NCBI GenBank assembly: GCA_036496385.1
Contig: DASXLD010000004.1
Coordinates: 1-64,000 of the forward strand
Reading direction: 5' to 3'
DNA length: 64,000 nt
From: Schlegelella_A sp036496385
GTDB lineage: Bacteria; Pseudomonadota; Gammaproteobacteria; Burkholderiales; Burkholderiaceae_C
In this document: positions 25,394 through 33,474 of the stretch, one piece after another
Layout of the letters: every line of letters starts with the position of its first letter
Numbering within the stretch: the first letter of the stretch is position 1
Program-made: the position numbers and the translations under genes
Notes under the pieces: model-generated
Databases searched by the model: none
What the model was told of the DNA's origin: nothing
Seen by the model: only the letters and a program-made list of their open reading frames with translations

Positions 25394-26956
25394 GTGCAGA
25401 TCCCCGGACTCGAGCTCGCCTTCGAGCGCCTGCCGGCGCCGCTGCCGATCTGGCGGGCGCGCGTCGACGCCGACGCATGGCAAGTCGCCGCGCGCGCGGT
25501 CGCTGCGGCCAAGGGCCGACTGGTCGCGCTCTGGGGCGTCGACCGCAGCCGCAGCGACGGCGGCTTCGCTGTCTGTGCCGCCTATGCGGTCGCCGAAGGA
25601 CTGGCCTGGCTCGACCTGCAGCTGGCTGCCGACGCTCCCGCGTATCCCGACGTGTCGAGCCAATTTTCCTGCGCGACGCGCATGCAGCGCGCCGCTGCCG
25701 ACTTGGTCGGCATCGTCGCCATCGGCGCGCGCGACTCTCGGCGCTGGCTCGACCACGGCGCCTGGCCGCCCGATCGCTTTCCATTGCACGAGCAGGCGCC
25801 CGACGGCGCCTGCGGCGGCGAGCGTTCCGCGGTCGCCGACTATCCGTTCGTCCGCGTCGCCGGCGACGGCGTCCACGAGATTCCAGTCGGGCCGGTGCAC
25901 GCCGGCGTCATCGAGCCGGGGCACTTCCGCTTCTCCGTCGTCGGCGAGAAGGTGCTGCGCCTCGAGGAGCGACTCGGCTACACCCACAAGGGAATCGAGA
26001 AGCGCTTCACCGAGCTCGCTCCGCTGGCCGCACACCGCCTCGCCGGGCGCGTCTGCGGCGACTCGACGGTCGCCTACGCGTGGGCGTTCTGCATGGCGCT
26101 CGAGTCGGCGGCCGGCGCGGCGATCTCGGTGCGGGCGCAGTGGCTCCGCGCGCTGCTGCTCGAGCGCGAGCGCGTCGCCAACCACCTCGGCGACCTCGGC
26201 GCGCTCGGCAACGATGCCGCGCTGACGTTCGGCCTGGCGCAGTTCTCGCGCCTGCGCGAGAACTGGCTGCGGACGTCGAAGGACGTTTTCGGCCATCGCT
26301 GGCTGATGGATTGCATCGTCCCCGGCGGCACCGCGATCGACGTCGACCCAGCTGCGGCGGCACGGATGGGCGCGCAATGCGAGGCGACGCGGCGCGAAGC
26401 GAGCGAGCTGCGCGCGATTTACGACGAGCATGCCGGGCTGCAGGACCGCTTCGTCGGCACCGGGCAGGTCCTGCCCGAGCTGGCGGCCGATCTCGGCCTC
26501 GCCGGCCTCGCCGGCCGAGCGAGCGGCCGGGCGTTCGACCTCCGCGTGGACCATCCCTGGCCGCCCTACAACGCCCTGGCGCCGGCAATCGCGACGCAGC
26601 GCTCGGGCGATGTCGCCGCGCGCGTCGCCGTCCGCTTCGCCGAGTTGTTCGAGTCGCTGCGCCTGATCGACGCGATCCTCGCCGCCGTTCCGGCGGGTGA
26701 GCATCGCAGCGAGGTGCGCCTGCGCACCGGCGCGAGCGTCGGCGCCGGCTGGGTCGAAGGCTGGCGCGGCGAGGTCTTCGTCGCCCTCGAGCTCGAGGAG
26801 GGAGCGCAAGGCCACCGTATCCGCCGTTGCCATTGCCACGATCCCTCTTGGCAGAACTGGCCGGTGCTCGAGCACGCAGTGATCGGCAACATCGTCCCCG
26901 ACTTTCCCCTCATCAACAAGTCTTTCAACCTCAGCTATTCGGGGCACGACCTGTGA
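25394..26956 (+). CDS. hyfG: Hydrogenase-4-like large subunit lacking the nickel-site cysteines
   Basis: This is a fused NuoC-NuoD-type subunit of 520 residues: an N-terminal NuoC-like part (about 1-150) and a [NiFe]-hydrogenase large-subunit-like part. Active group 4 hydrogenases have CxxC near the N-terminus of that part and a second CxxC at the C-terminus. Here the first site reads RVCGDS (C221 kept, the second Cys is Ser224) and the second reads DPSWQN (483-488, both Cys lost). It therefore cannot hold a normal NiFe centre. The C-terminus ends FNLSYSGHDL with no cleavable extension. The closest known category is Ehr (energy-converting hydrogenase-related) complexes. The gene name is given for family only. 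Confidence 0.9.
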   Translation: MQIPGLELAFERLPAPLPIWRARVDADAWQVAARAVAAAKGRLVALWGVDRSRSDGGFAVCAAYAVAEGLAWLDLQLAADAPAYPDVSSQFSCATRMQRAAADLVGIVAIGARDSRRWLDHGAWPPDRFPLHEQAPDGACGGERSAVADYPFVRVAGDGVHEIPVGPVHAGVIEPGHFRFSVVGEKVLRLEERLGYTHKGIEKRFTELAPLAAHRLAGRVCGDSTVAYAWAFCMALESAAGAAISVRAQWLRALLLERERVANHLGDLGALGNDAALTFGLAQFSRLRENWLRTSKDVFGHRWLMDCIVPGGTAIDVDPAAAARMGAQCEATRREASELRAIYDEHAGLQDRFVGTGQVLPELAADLGLAGLAGRASGRAFDLRVDHPWPPYNALAPAIATQRSGDVAARVAVRFAELFESLRLIDAILAAVPAGEHRSEVRLRTGASVGAGWVEGWRGEVFVALELEEGAQGHRIRRCHCHDPSWQNWPVLEHAVIGNIVPDFPLINKSFNLSYSGHDL

Positions 26957-26981
26957 GCCGCGACCTCGAGGCCTGACGCGA

Positions 26982-27530
26982 ATGTGGAAGATCCTGCGCC
27001 AGATCGGCCGCACCGGCATTCGCAGCGAAGCGCCGCCCGATTGCGACGACACGCTGCGCGCCGACGCCGAGCAGATCCAGCGCGAGCTGCTCGCCATCCT
27101 CGGCCGCGCGCTCGCCATCCGCGAGGTCGACGCCGGCTCGTGCAACGGCTGCGAGCTCGAGATCAGCGCGCTCGACAACCCCTACTACAACCTCGAGGGG
27201 CTCGGCATCCGCTTTGTCGCCAGCCCGCGCCACGCCGACCTGCTGCTGGTGACCGGGCCGGTATCGCGCAACATGGAGCTCGCGCTTCGGCGGACCTACG
27301 AGGCGACGCCGGCGCCCAAGCTCGTCGTCGCCGTCGGCGACTGCGGCGCCGGCTGCGGCATCTTCGGCGCGAGCTACGCGACCTGCGGCGGCGTCGCCGA
27401 CGTCGTTCCGGTCGACGTCGTCGTTCCCGGCTGCCCGCCGCCGCCGATCGACATCCTGCGCGGCATCTTGACCGCGGTGCGCCGCTGCCGTGCGCCCGCG
27501 TCTGCCGGCGCGAAAAAGGATGGCGCGTGA
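26982..27530 (+). CDS. hyfI: Hydrogenase-4-type small subunit, NuoB-like
   Basis: This 182-residue NuoB-like subunit should hold one 4Fe-4S cluster (N2-type). The ligands are visible: C-N-G-C in DAGSCNGCELEI, the Cys in GDCGAGCGIFG and the Cys in VVPGCPPPP. The site is intact, in contrast to the nickel site of the partner large subunit, so the complex can still transfer electrons. It is the last gene of the run; no NuoI/HyfH ferredoxin subunit and no hydrogenase maturation gene follow. Confidence 0.93.
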   Translation: MWKILRQIGRTGIRSEAPPDCDDTLRADAEQIQRELLAILGRALAIREVDAGSCNGCELEISALDNPYYNLEGLGIRFVASPRHADLLLVTGPVSRNMELALRRTYEATPAPKLVVAVGDCGAGCGIFGASYATCGGVADVVPVDVVVPGCPPPPIDILRGILTAVRRCRAPASAGAKKDGA

Positions 27531-27583
27531 GGAACGCCACCGCCTGAGGCTGGCGCTCGCGGCGCGACAGCGTGACCGGAGTC

Positions 27584-27600
27584 CGCCACGAAACGTGGCG
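27584..27600 (+). terminator. Possible hairpin after the hydrogenase-4-like operon
   Basis: A perfect 7-bp stem (CGCCACG/CGTGGCG) with an AAA loop lies 54 bp after the hyfI stop and ahead of the next gene. No T-run follows, so it may be a weak terminator or a chance hairpin. Confidence 0.3.
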
Positions 27601-27655
27601 CCTTCCGGCAGCGCCGCTCGGCTATCCTGTCGTGAAACCATCTCGGCGGGAGAGC

Positions 27656-28327
27656 GTGGGATACCTCGATGAACTCAAGCGTCAGGCCGACGACGTGCTG
27701 GCGCAGCAGCGCCAGGACATCGGCGCCCTGCAGCGCAACGCGCTGCTGACCGATGCCGCCTGCCAGACGACGGCGCGTTATCTATCGGCGCTCGCCCGCC
27801 AGCTGAACGTGCTCCAGCCCGTCTCGAAGACGGTCTGGCGGCTCGACCAGAAGACCTCGTTCGGCCAGCTTCGCTTCACCGACTTCCGCGCCGACTCGCG
27901 GATGAAGAAGCTGCGCGATGGGGAGGTATTCGATCACATCGTCCTCAATTTCGCGGCCAAGACCGGGACGCGCGTGACGGTCGCGAAGGACTTCCCGCCC
28001 GAGATCGAGAAGCTCGAAGCGCGGTTGCGCCAGTGCGGCGCGCACTACGACAGCGAGGTCATCCGCGATCCCGAAAGCGGCAAGTTCATCGAGAAGCGCT
28101 TCGATCTCGTCGCCGACTTCCAGAGCAGCATTCGGGTGCTGCCGGACCACGACTCCGGCTTCATCGCCTTTCACGTCGCCAACCTCGACGGCTTCGAGAC
28201 CGTCAGCGTCGTCTTTCCCGCGTTCGAGGTCGGCAGCACCAGGCTCGACGAGCTGGCGCGCTGGATCAACGGCGAGCCGCACGCCTTCCTGCGCGACGGC
28301 GGGCACATCCGTCGCGTCCCCGCCTAG
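27656..28327 (+). CDS. Conserved hypothetical protein, cytoplasmic
   Basis: I do not recognise the family. The GTG start at 27656 follows GGGAG by 4 bases and gives 223 residues. The N-terminus (GYLDELKRQADDVLAQQRQD) looks like a helix or coiled coil. The rest is a soluble mixed alpha/beta domain with FVIxLNFAAK-like strands and ends near FLRDGGHIRRV. No membrane helix or signal peptide is present. It sits just before the DUF3460-scpA pair, so it may be a betaproteobacterial housekeeping gene of unknown role. Confidence 0.75.
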   Translation: MGYLDELKRQADDVLAQQRQDIGALQRNALLTDAACQTTARYLSALARQLNVLQPVSKTVWRLDQKTSFGQLRFTDFRADSRMKKLRDGEVFDHIVLNFAAKTGTRVTVAKDFPPEIEKLEARLRQCGAHYDSEVIRDPESGKFIEKRFDLVADFQSSIRVLPDHDSGFIAFHVANLDGFETVSVVFPAFEVGSTRLDELARWINGEPHAFLRDGGHIRRVPA

Positions 28328-28405
28328 AGCCATCCTGCCGACGCCGCCCCGCGGCGGCCGACGGCCGGGCGCTTAGACTTGCTCCTTTCGCCGACACGCG
28401 CCGCC

Positions 28406-28609
28406 ATGCCCTGGTTCTGGAAGCCCTACACCTCCGACGTCACGTCGTTCATCGACGAGCTCAAGGCAAAGAAACCGACTCTCGAGGACGAGCAGCGGCA
28501 TGGCCGTTCGATCTTCTGGGATCGGCGCATCGACCGCACCGCCGAGGCCGAGTACTCGGAGTCGCGTGTGCCGCAGCAGCCCTACGTCTACCAGACGCGC
28601 CAGCGCTGA
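28406..28609 (+). CDS. DUF3460 family protein
   Basis: This 67-residue protein begins MPWFWKPYTSDVTSFIDELK and ends PQQPYVYQTRQR, both typical of DUF3460, a small family of unknown function found mostly in betaproteobacteria beside scpA. It is complete and lies 19 bp before scpA, probably in one transcript. Confidence 0.9.
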   Translation: MPWFWKPYTSDVTSFIDELKAKKPTLEDEQRHGRSIFWDRRIDRTAEAEYSESRVPQQPYVYQTRQR

Positions 28610-28628
28610 GCGCCTCTCCGAGTCCGTG

Positions 28629-29450
28629 ATGGAAGCGCTCGCCGAGCCGGAGGTCGACGTCGTCGTCGACAGCATCGCCGTTGCGCGCCTGTACGGCGAG
28701 CCGCTGTTCGACCTGCCGCAGGATCTCTACATCCCGCCCGATGCGCTCGAGGTCTTCCTCGAGGCGTTCGAAGGGCCGCTCGACCTCCTGCTCTACCTGA
28801 TCCGCAGGCAGAACTTCAACATCCTCGACATTCCGATGGCGAGCGTGACGCGCCAGTACCTTGCCTACGTCGAGCAGATCCGCGCCCGCAACCTCGAGCT
28901 CGCCGCCGACTACCTGCTGATGGCGGCGATGCTGATCGAGATCAAGTCGCGCATGCTGCTGCCGCCGAAGAAGAGCGCCGATGGCAACGAGCCCGACGAT
29001 CCGCGCGCCGAGCTCGTCCGCCGGCTGATCGAGTACGAGCAGATGAAGCTCGCCGCGGCCAAGCTCGACGAGCTGCCGCTGCACGGCCGCGACTTCCTGC
29101 GCGCGCACGTCGCCGTCGAGGAGGCAGCGGCGGCGAGGCTGCCGGTCGTCGAGCCGGTCGACCTGCGCGACGCCTGGCTCGAGATCGCCAAGCGCGCCCG
29201 CCTCCACCAGCACCATCTGATCTCGCGCGAGCACCTCAGCGTGCGCGAGCACATGAGCATCGTCCTGCGCGCGCTGCAAGGTCGCCGCTTCGCCCTCTTC
29301 GAAGACCTGTTCGACGCCCGTCGCGGCGCGCCGGTCGTCGTCGTCACCTTGATCGCCCTGCTCGAGCTGGCGCGCGAGCACCTGCTCGAGGTGACGCAGG
29401 CGGAGGCGTTCGCGCCGATCTACGTCCGGCTCGCCTACCAGCCCGCATAA
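28629..29450 (+). CDS. scpA: Segregation and condensation protein A
   Basis: This is the kleisin subunit of the SMC-ScpAB condensin, which bridges SMC heads for chromosome segregation. The 273-residue protein has the conserved N-terminal signature FEGPLDLLLYLIRRQNFNI, the YLLMAAMLIEIKSRMLLP helix and a C-terminal winged-helix part (FEDLFDARRGAPVVVVTLIALLEL). It is complete. Odd point: 62 bp of its 3' part (29314-29375) recur at 32396-32457. Genes that often follow scpA in related bacteria (such as panC) are absent, which suggests a breakpoint just downstream. Confidence 0.93.
   Translation: MEALAEPEVDVVVDSIAVARLYGEPLFDLPQDLYIPPDALEVFLEAFEGPLDLLLYLIRRQNFNILDIPMASVTRQYLAYVEQIRARNLELAADYLLMAAMLIEIKSRMLLPPKKSADGNEPDDPRAELVRRLIEYEQMKLAAAKLDELPLHGRDFLRAHVAVEEAAAARLPVVEPVDLRDAWLEIAKRARLHQHHLISREHLSVREHMSIVLRALQGRRFALFEDLFDARRGAPVVVVTLIALLELAREHLLEVTQAEAFAPIYVRLAYQPA
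29314..29375 (+). repeat. 62-bp direct repeat, copy 1, inside scpA
   Basis: Copy 1 of a direct repeat whose second copy is at 32396-32457; 61 of 62 bases match (G at 29351 against C at 32433). This copy is part of the intact scpA reading frame and encodes ARRGAPVVVVTLIALLELAR. Confidence 0.9.
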
Positions 29451-29666
29451 GCGCCGCCCCCCGTTGCTCGGCAGCGCGCTCGCCCCAGAAGCAATCGCGC
29501 GCACCGCGCCATCGCTCAGCCGACCGGCAGGTTCCAACCTGCTTCGTCGCGTTGAGATCGCAGTTGCCGGTCAGGGCGCGTCAGCTCGAGATCGCCCTGT
29601 CTCGACGGGATCAACTTTCGACAGTACGATGGAGACGACCGCGCAACGACCTGCCCTCCGGATCCG

Positions 29667-30356
29667 ATGAGCAGCATGTCTGTCGATTCATTGACCTTCA
29701 CCGTCCGGAAGGTGGACACCCAGGACGACATTGCCAAGGTCTGCGAACTCCGCGCCACTTGCTACGGGCGCCACACGCCCGCCCTCCGGGAGCACATGGC
29801 GCACCCTGACTCGATCGACCAATCGCCATCGACATCCGTCTTCCTGTGCGAAGACAAATTTTCCGGGACGCCCATCGGCACGATGCGCGTCGTTGACAAC
29901 ACGCGCGGCATGACACTCGAGATCGAGCAATTCCTCGAGGTTCCCGGTTGGATGGCCAATGACACTCGAGGCGAAATGACACGACTGGTCGTCGCCCCCG
30001 GGTCCGATCCGCTCGTGAAAGCCGCCCTGTGGAAGGCAGGGTACCTGCGGTGCCTTCAGGCGCAGGTGCAATGGCTGGTCATCGGAGCGCGCAAGCCGGG
30101 GCTCATCAAGCAATATCAGTATTTGGGCGCGAACGACATGTACGCGGATCAGCGCCTTGTGCCGCTCGGCCACGGTTGGAGCCTGCCCCACCGCATTTTC
30201 GTCCTGAACATGCTGACGGCAGAGAACGACTGGTACGAGGGTCGACACCGCCTGCTGCGGTTCATGGTCGAGACCGAGCATCCCGACATCAGCATCTCGT
30301 CAATGCACCGCCCCACTGCGCCCGTCCCACGGTTGAGCCTCGTAGCCTCCGCCTAG
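29667..30356 (+). CDS. FeeM-like N-acyltransferase (GNAT/autoinducer-synthase fold)
   Basis: This 229-residue cytoplasmic protein resembles N-acyl amino acid synthases (FeeM) and the acyl-homoserine-lactone-synthase-like acyltransferases. The pattern includes an N-terminal VCELRATCYGRH segment and a strand GTPIGTMRVVDN followed by LEIEQFL. The conserved block EMTRLVVAPGSDPLVKAALWKA and a later HGWSLPHRIFVLNM complete it. Such enzymes join an acyl chain from acyl-ACP to an amino acid or amine. The product cannot be predicted. The gene lies in a lower-GC stretch and overlaps the end of the convergent kinase gene by 57 bp, both signs of a recent junction. Confidence 0.7.
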   Translation: MSSMSVDSLTFTVRKVDTQDDIAKVCELRATCYGRHTPALREHMAHPDSIDQSPSTSVFLCEDKFSGTPIGTMRVVDNTRGMTLEIEQFLEVPGWMANDTRGEMTRLVVAPGSDPLVKAALWKAGYLRCLQAQVQWLVIGARKPGLIKQYQYLGANDMYADQRLVPLGHGWSLPHRIFVLNMLTAENDWYEGRHRLLRFMVETEHPDISISSMHRPTAPVPRLSLVASA

Positions 30357-32375
30357 CTCTTCATTCTCGTCGGCCAGGAGCGGGATTCCTGGGCCGAGAT
30401 GCGCCGCCAGGATCCTGGTCAGCCCTTCATCGGTGAATGGCTTGCTCAGGAATCCATCCATGCCTGCAGCCTCGCAGGCGTTGACGTCGTCGCGGCTCGA
30501 GTTGGCGGTCAGAGCAACCACCGGCACTCGCGATATCCGGGCCGCCTGCTCCCTCGCTCTGATTTCGCGGGTGGCCGCAAGGCCGTCAAGGTCGGGCATG
30601 CGCAAGTCCATGAGCACAGCGTGAGGCCGCTGCGGGCCCATTGCCGCCGCCACGGCGTCGCGGCCGCTGCTGACGCGCAAGACCTCTGCGCCAAGTTGGC
30701 GCAGCACCGCCTCGGCGATCAACGCATTGACATCGTTGTCTTCGGCCAGAAGAACGCGATAGCCGACGAACGAATGCGGTGCCACCGAGGAGTTGGCCGC
30801 GCGCGCCTGCGAATCGTCGTCGCGGGCCGGCGCATCTATTGCGGGCAGCATTGCCCTGAACTGGAATTTCGAACCCACGCCGACGATGCTCTCGACCGTC
30901 ACCGCGCCGCCCATGACATGTGCCAGCTCGCGTGAGATGGTCAGCCCAAGTCCCGTTCCGACGTCGGGTTGCGTCGCCACGGAGGCCGTCTGGGCAAACG
31001 CCTCGAAGATCCTGGCTTGATCGGCGGCCGAAATCCCCGGACCGGTATCGGTGACGGTGCAGACTGTTTCGCCGTGCTCGCCCCGGATCACGCGGAGCCG
31101 CACCCACCCTTGCTTGGTGAACTTCACGGCGTTGCCCAGAAGGTTGTGCAAGACCTGCCGGACGCGGGCAGCATCGCCTGACACCCAACAGGCCGCCGGC
31201 AGCTGGGCCTCGAGCACGAACGCGACCGGCGTTGCTGCCGTCCGCTCCCGGTAGAGCTCCGCAAGTTGGCGGATCTCGACGGCCAAATCGAACGGCGCAG
31301 TGTGGAGCTCCAGCCGCCCTGTCTCGATGCGGGAGACGTCGAGCAGGGCGCCGATCAGGCCAAGCAGATGTTCTCCCTGCGCCTGGACGATGCCGAGGCG
31401 CGAAAGCGATACCGGATCGGGTCGGTCGCGCCTCATCATCGCCGTTACGCCCAGAATTCCGTGCAAGGGCGTTCGGAACTCGTGGCTCATGGTGCCGAGG
31501 AACATGGATTTCACGGCGCTTTCACGGCGCAACTGCTCGCTGGTCTTCTCGAGTCGTTCGGCTGTCTCGGACTGCAGTTGCAGCGCCTGCGACAGCTGCT
31601 CGTGGGACAGGAACTCTCGGACAAGTCGCTTCCCGGTTGCGAAGGCCGAGGCCCAGAGTTGGATGATCAAGAGACTCAGTCCGACCGAGGCGAACAGGCC
31701 GAGGCCGTCGAATCGAAGCAGGAGCCCGGCGACCGTCAGCCCGAGAATCGGTGTCACGAAGAGCGCCGTCGCGAGAAATTGAACCTGCAAGCCAAGCGTC
31801 GCGACGGTGGCGACGACCGCGAGGCAGGCGACGAGCGCCGACGCAGCGTCCGGCGGAGCATGCACGCTGGCCAAGCCGGCAAGGCCCCAGATCGCGCCGT
31901 CGAGCAGGATGGTCGAGTACAGCACCCACGGCCTCCTGCGAAGAATTTCGCGCACCCTGTCTTGTTTGTAGCCGACCGCGACCAGGAGCCGAGGAGCGGC
32001 GCTGGCCGCCTTTGCCGCAAACCACGTCTTCGCCAAGCCGGCGCCAAAGGTCGGCGCGAAGAAGGCGGCAATGACTCCCGCGAAGATGGTCGCCAGCACC
32101 GCTGCGATCGCCGAGTGACCGAGGATTTGATCGAACTGCCTGAGCCTGAGGCGAGACTTTGCTTCCTCGCCCAACTCGATGGGGAGCTCGCTTGCGGTTG
32201 CAGTTGCTGCTTCCACGTTCGGTTCCAGCGCCAAGAGGTCGCCCGCGCTTCGCGAAAGCGACGGCGCGCGAGCGGGCGAATCTACATGGAAGTGCCCGAG
32301 CAAAGGCGGAGCTGTTTGCGTCGATTGGGTCGTATTACCGATTTCCCGCGGAGGACGCGCGACCGGGCACTCCAC
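30300..32375 (-). CDS. Hybrid sensor histidine kinase with C-terminal receiver
   Basis: This is a 691-residue membrane kinase. After a polar N-terminus of about 110 residues come roughly five to six hydrophobic helices (about 110-250), a coiled-coil linker and the H-box SHEFRTPLHGILGV. The ATPase domain (LLGNAVKFTK, DTGPGISAADQARIF, GTGLGLTISREL) and a receiver domain (LLAEDND with phosphoacceptor in VLMDLRMPDLDGLA, and KPFTDEGL) follow. No HPt domain is attached, so phosphate must pass to another protein. There is no periplasmic sensor domain. The start at 32375 is uncertain; a GTG near 32220 would remove part of the N-terminus. It faces the acyltransferase gene and overlaps it by 57 bp. Confidence 0.88.
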   Translation of the reverse strand: MECPVARPPREIGNTTQSTQTAPPLLGHFHVDSPARAPSLSRSAGDLLALEPNVEAATATASELPIELGEEAKSRLRLRQFDQILGHSAIAAVLATIFAGVIAAFFAPTFGAGLAKTWFAAKAASAAPRLLVAVGYKQDRVREILRRRPWVLYSTILLDGAIWGLAGLASVHAPPDAASALVACLAVVATVATLGLQVQFLATALFVTPILGLTVAGLLLRFDGLGLFASVGLSLLIIQLWASAFATGKRLVREFLSHEQLSQALQLQSETAERLEKTSEQLRRESAVKSMFLGTMSHEFRTPLHGILGVTAMMRRDRPDPVSLSRLGIVQAQGEHLLGLIGALLDVSRIETGRLELHTAPFDLAVEIRQLAELYRERTAATPVAFVLEAQLPAACWVSGDAARVRQVLHNLLGNAVKFTKQGWVRLRVIRGEHGETVCTVTDTGPGISAADQARIFEAFAQTASVATQPDVGTGLGLTISRELAHVMGGAVTVESIVGVGSKFQFRAMLPAIDAPARDDDSQARAANSSVAPHSFVGYRVLLAEDNDVNALIAEAVLRQLGAEVLRVSSGRDAVAAAMGPQRPHAVLMDLRMPDLDGLAATREIRAREQAARISRVPVVALTANSSRDDVNACEAAGMDGFLSKPFTDEGLTRILAAHLGPGIPLLADENEELGGGYEAQPWDGRSGAVH

Positions 32376-32395
32376 ACGCCTCTCACGTCCCTTTC

Positions 32396-32457
32396 ACGCC
32401 CGTCGCGGCGCGCCGGTCGTCGTCGTCACCTTCATCGCCCTGCTCGAGCTGGCGCGC
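32396..32457 (+). repeat. 62-bp direct repeat, copy 2, orphan scpA fragment
   Basis: This non-coding copy matches scpA 29314-29375 at 61 of 62 bases, in the same orientation. It would encode ARRGAPVVVVTFIALLELAR but has no gene around it: sequence on both sides is unrelated to scpA. It lies between the kinase start and the PEP-CTERM gene. Confidence 0.9.
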
Positions 32458-32545
32458 CTGGCGAAATTTCGAATCCGTTCCCTATCCGTATCTCGCCGCT
32501 TCTAAGCTTTCCGGACCGCCACCGAGCGGCACTCGAGGGGAAGCC

Positions 32546-33430
32546 ATGAATCGAAGCAGACGCAAACCGGTCTTTCTCTGCGCAGCCAGCGTCGCACTGG
32601 CGTGCGCGATGGGGTCCACGGGCGCAGTCGCCACCCCGACGATCTTCGCGGACTCGGACTACTCGACCAGCAACGGCCTGTTCGCGCCGACCGTGAACAC
32701 CAGCACGGACACCGCGCGCACGTCGACCAGCCCGCTGGACGCCGGCAACTTCGCCGCTGCGGCCGCCGACGCCAGCGTCGGCTCGGTCGGCATCGGCATG
32801 GCGACGACACTTCCCGACGGGTCGCCCGTGTCGGCCGCGGCGGTCGCTCAGATCGCGGACGACTGGACCCCCTGTCCCACCTGCGGCGTCCTCGTCAACC
32901 TGGCGTCCGTCACCTTCAACATGCATTTCGACGGCACGCTGAGCCCCGGTTGGCTCGCTGCCAACGCGATCGACGGCGAGTTCAAGGAATTCACGGGCTC
33001 GTTCCACGTCGTCAACGAAGAACTCGACTTCGCCTGGGACGGAACCCAGTTGGCGGGCACGCTCTGCGATACCTCTTTCCCCACCGTCTGCGCTCCTATC
33101 GCCCTCGCATTCACGACGCTTGCCGATGGATCGCTGTCCTTCAACGACAACGTGTCGTTCACGGCCATGTTGTTCGCCCCGGAGTTCACTACCGAGCTCC
33201 GGCTGAGCGCGGGATGGGATCCCGCCAAGCAGCCGGCGGAATTGGCGTTCCTCCACACCTTGCGCTTCGACGTCGTCTCGAACGATCCGGGCCTCGTCTG
33301 GGTCAGCGACGCAGGGCAGATGTCCACCGCGGCGGTCGCTGCCGTTCCCGAGCCGGCGACGATGCCGCTGCTGGGCGCGGGACTGCTCGTCCTCGCAGGT
33401 CTGGCACGCAAGGCGCGGCGTCGAGGCTAG
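32546..33430 (+). CDS. PEP-CTERM sorting-domain secreted protein
   Basis: This 294-residue exported protein has an N-terminal signal peptide (about 1-29, ending GSTGAVA) and a C-terminal sorting signal. That signal comprises the motif VPEPATMP, a hydrophobic stretch LLGAGLLVLAGLA and a basic RKARRRG end. This is the substrate tag for an exosortase (EpsH-type), which anchors proteins for surface or exopolysaccharide roles. The middle is Ser/Thr/Ala-rich, with CPTCG and a CDTSFPTVC pair but no known enzyme domain. GAGGGGA lies before the ATG. No exosortase gene is in the window, so it must be encoded elsewhere. Confidence 0.88.
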   Translation: MNRSRRKPVFLCAASVALACAMGSTGAVATPTIFADSDYSTSNGLFAPTVNTSTDTARTSTSPLDAGNFAAAAADASVGSVGIGMATTLPDGSPVSAAAVAQIADDWTPCPTCGVLVNLASVTFNMHFDGTLSPGWLAANAIDGEFKEFTGSFHVVNEELDFAWDGTQLAGTLCDTSFPTVCAPIALAFTTLADGSLSFNDNVSFTAMLFAPEFTTELRLSAGWDPAKQPAELAFLHTLRFDVVSNDPGLVWVSDAGQMSTAAVAAVPEPATMPLLGAGLLVLAGLARKARRRG

Positions 33431-33457
33431 ACAGACTCCCAGCGACCGTCATTGCGC

Positions 33458-33474
33458 CCGCCGCTCAGCGGCGG
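33458..33474. terminator. Hairpin between convergent PEP-CTERM and kinase genes
   Basis: A 7-bp perfect stem (CCGCCGC/GCGGCGG) with a TCA loop lies between the ends of two convergent genes, overlapping the last codons of the kinase. Position suits a bidirectional terminator, but no T-run is present and GC-rich coding sequence can form such hairpins by chance. Confidence 0.35.

Noticed and set aside
25394..26956. An active group 4 [NiFe]-hydrogenase or formate hydrogenlyase
   Set aside because: Three of the four nickel-ligating cysteines are missing and no maturation genes are seen.
29314..32457. The two 62-bp copies as attL/attR of an integrative element
   Set aside because: Copy 2 is not followed by the remaining scpA 3' end, and no integrase is present, so a simple site-specific integration does not fit.
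32451..32480. A possible sigma-54 promoter before the PEP-CTERM gene
   Set aside because: A TGGCGCG box is present, but GG and GC are not at the required 10-base spacing, and the sequence belongs to the duplicated scpA fragment.
32461..32490. A tRNA T-arm-like stretch (TTCGAATCC)
   Set aside because: The adjacent stem pairing and the remaining cloverleaf are absent.
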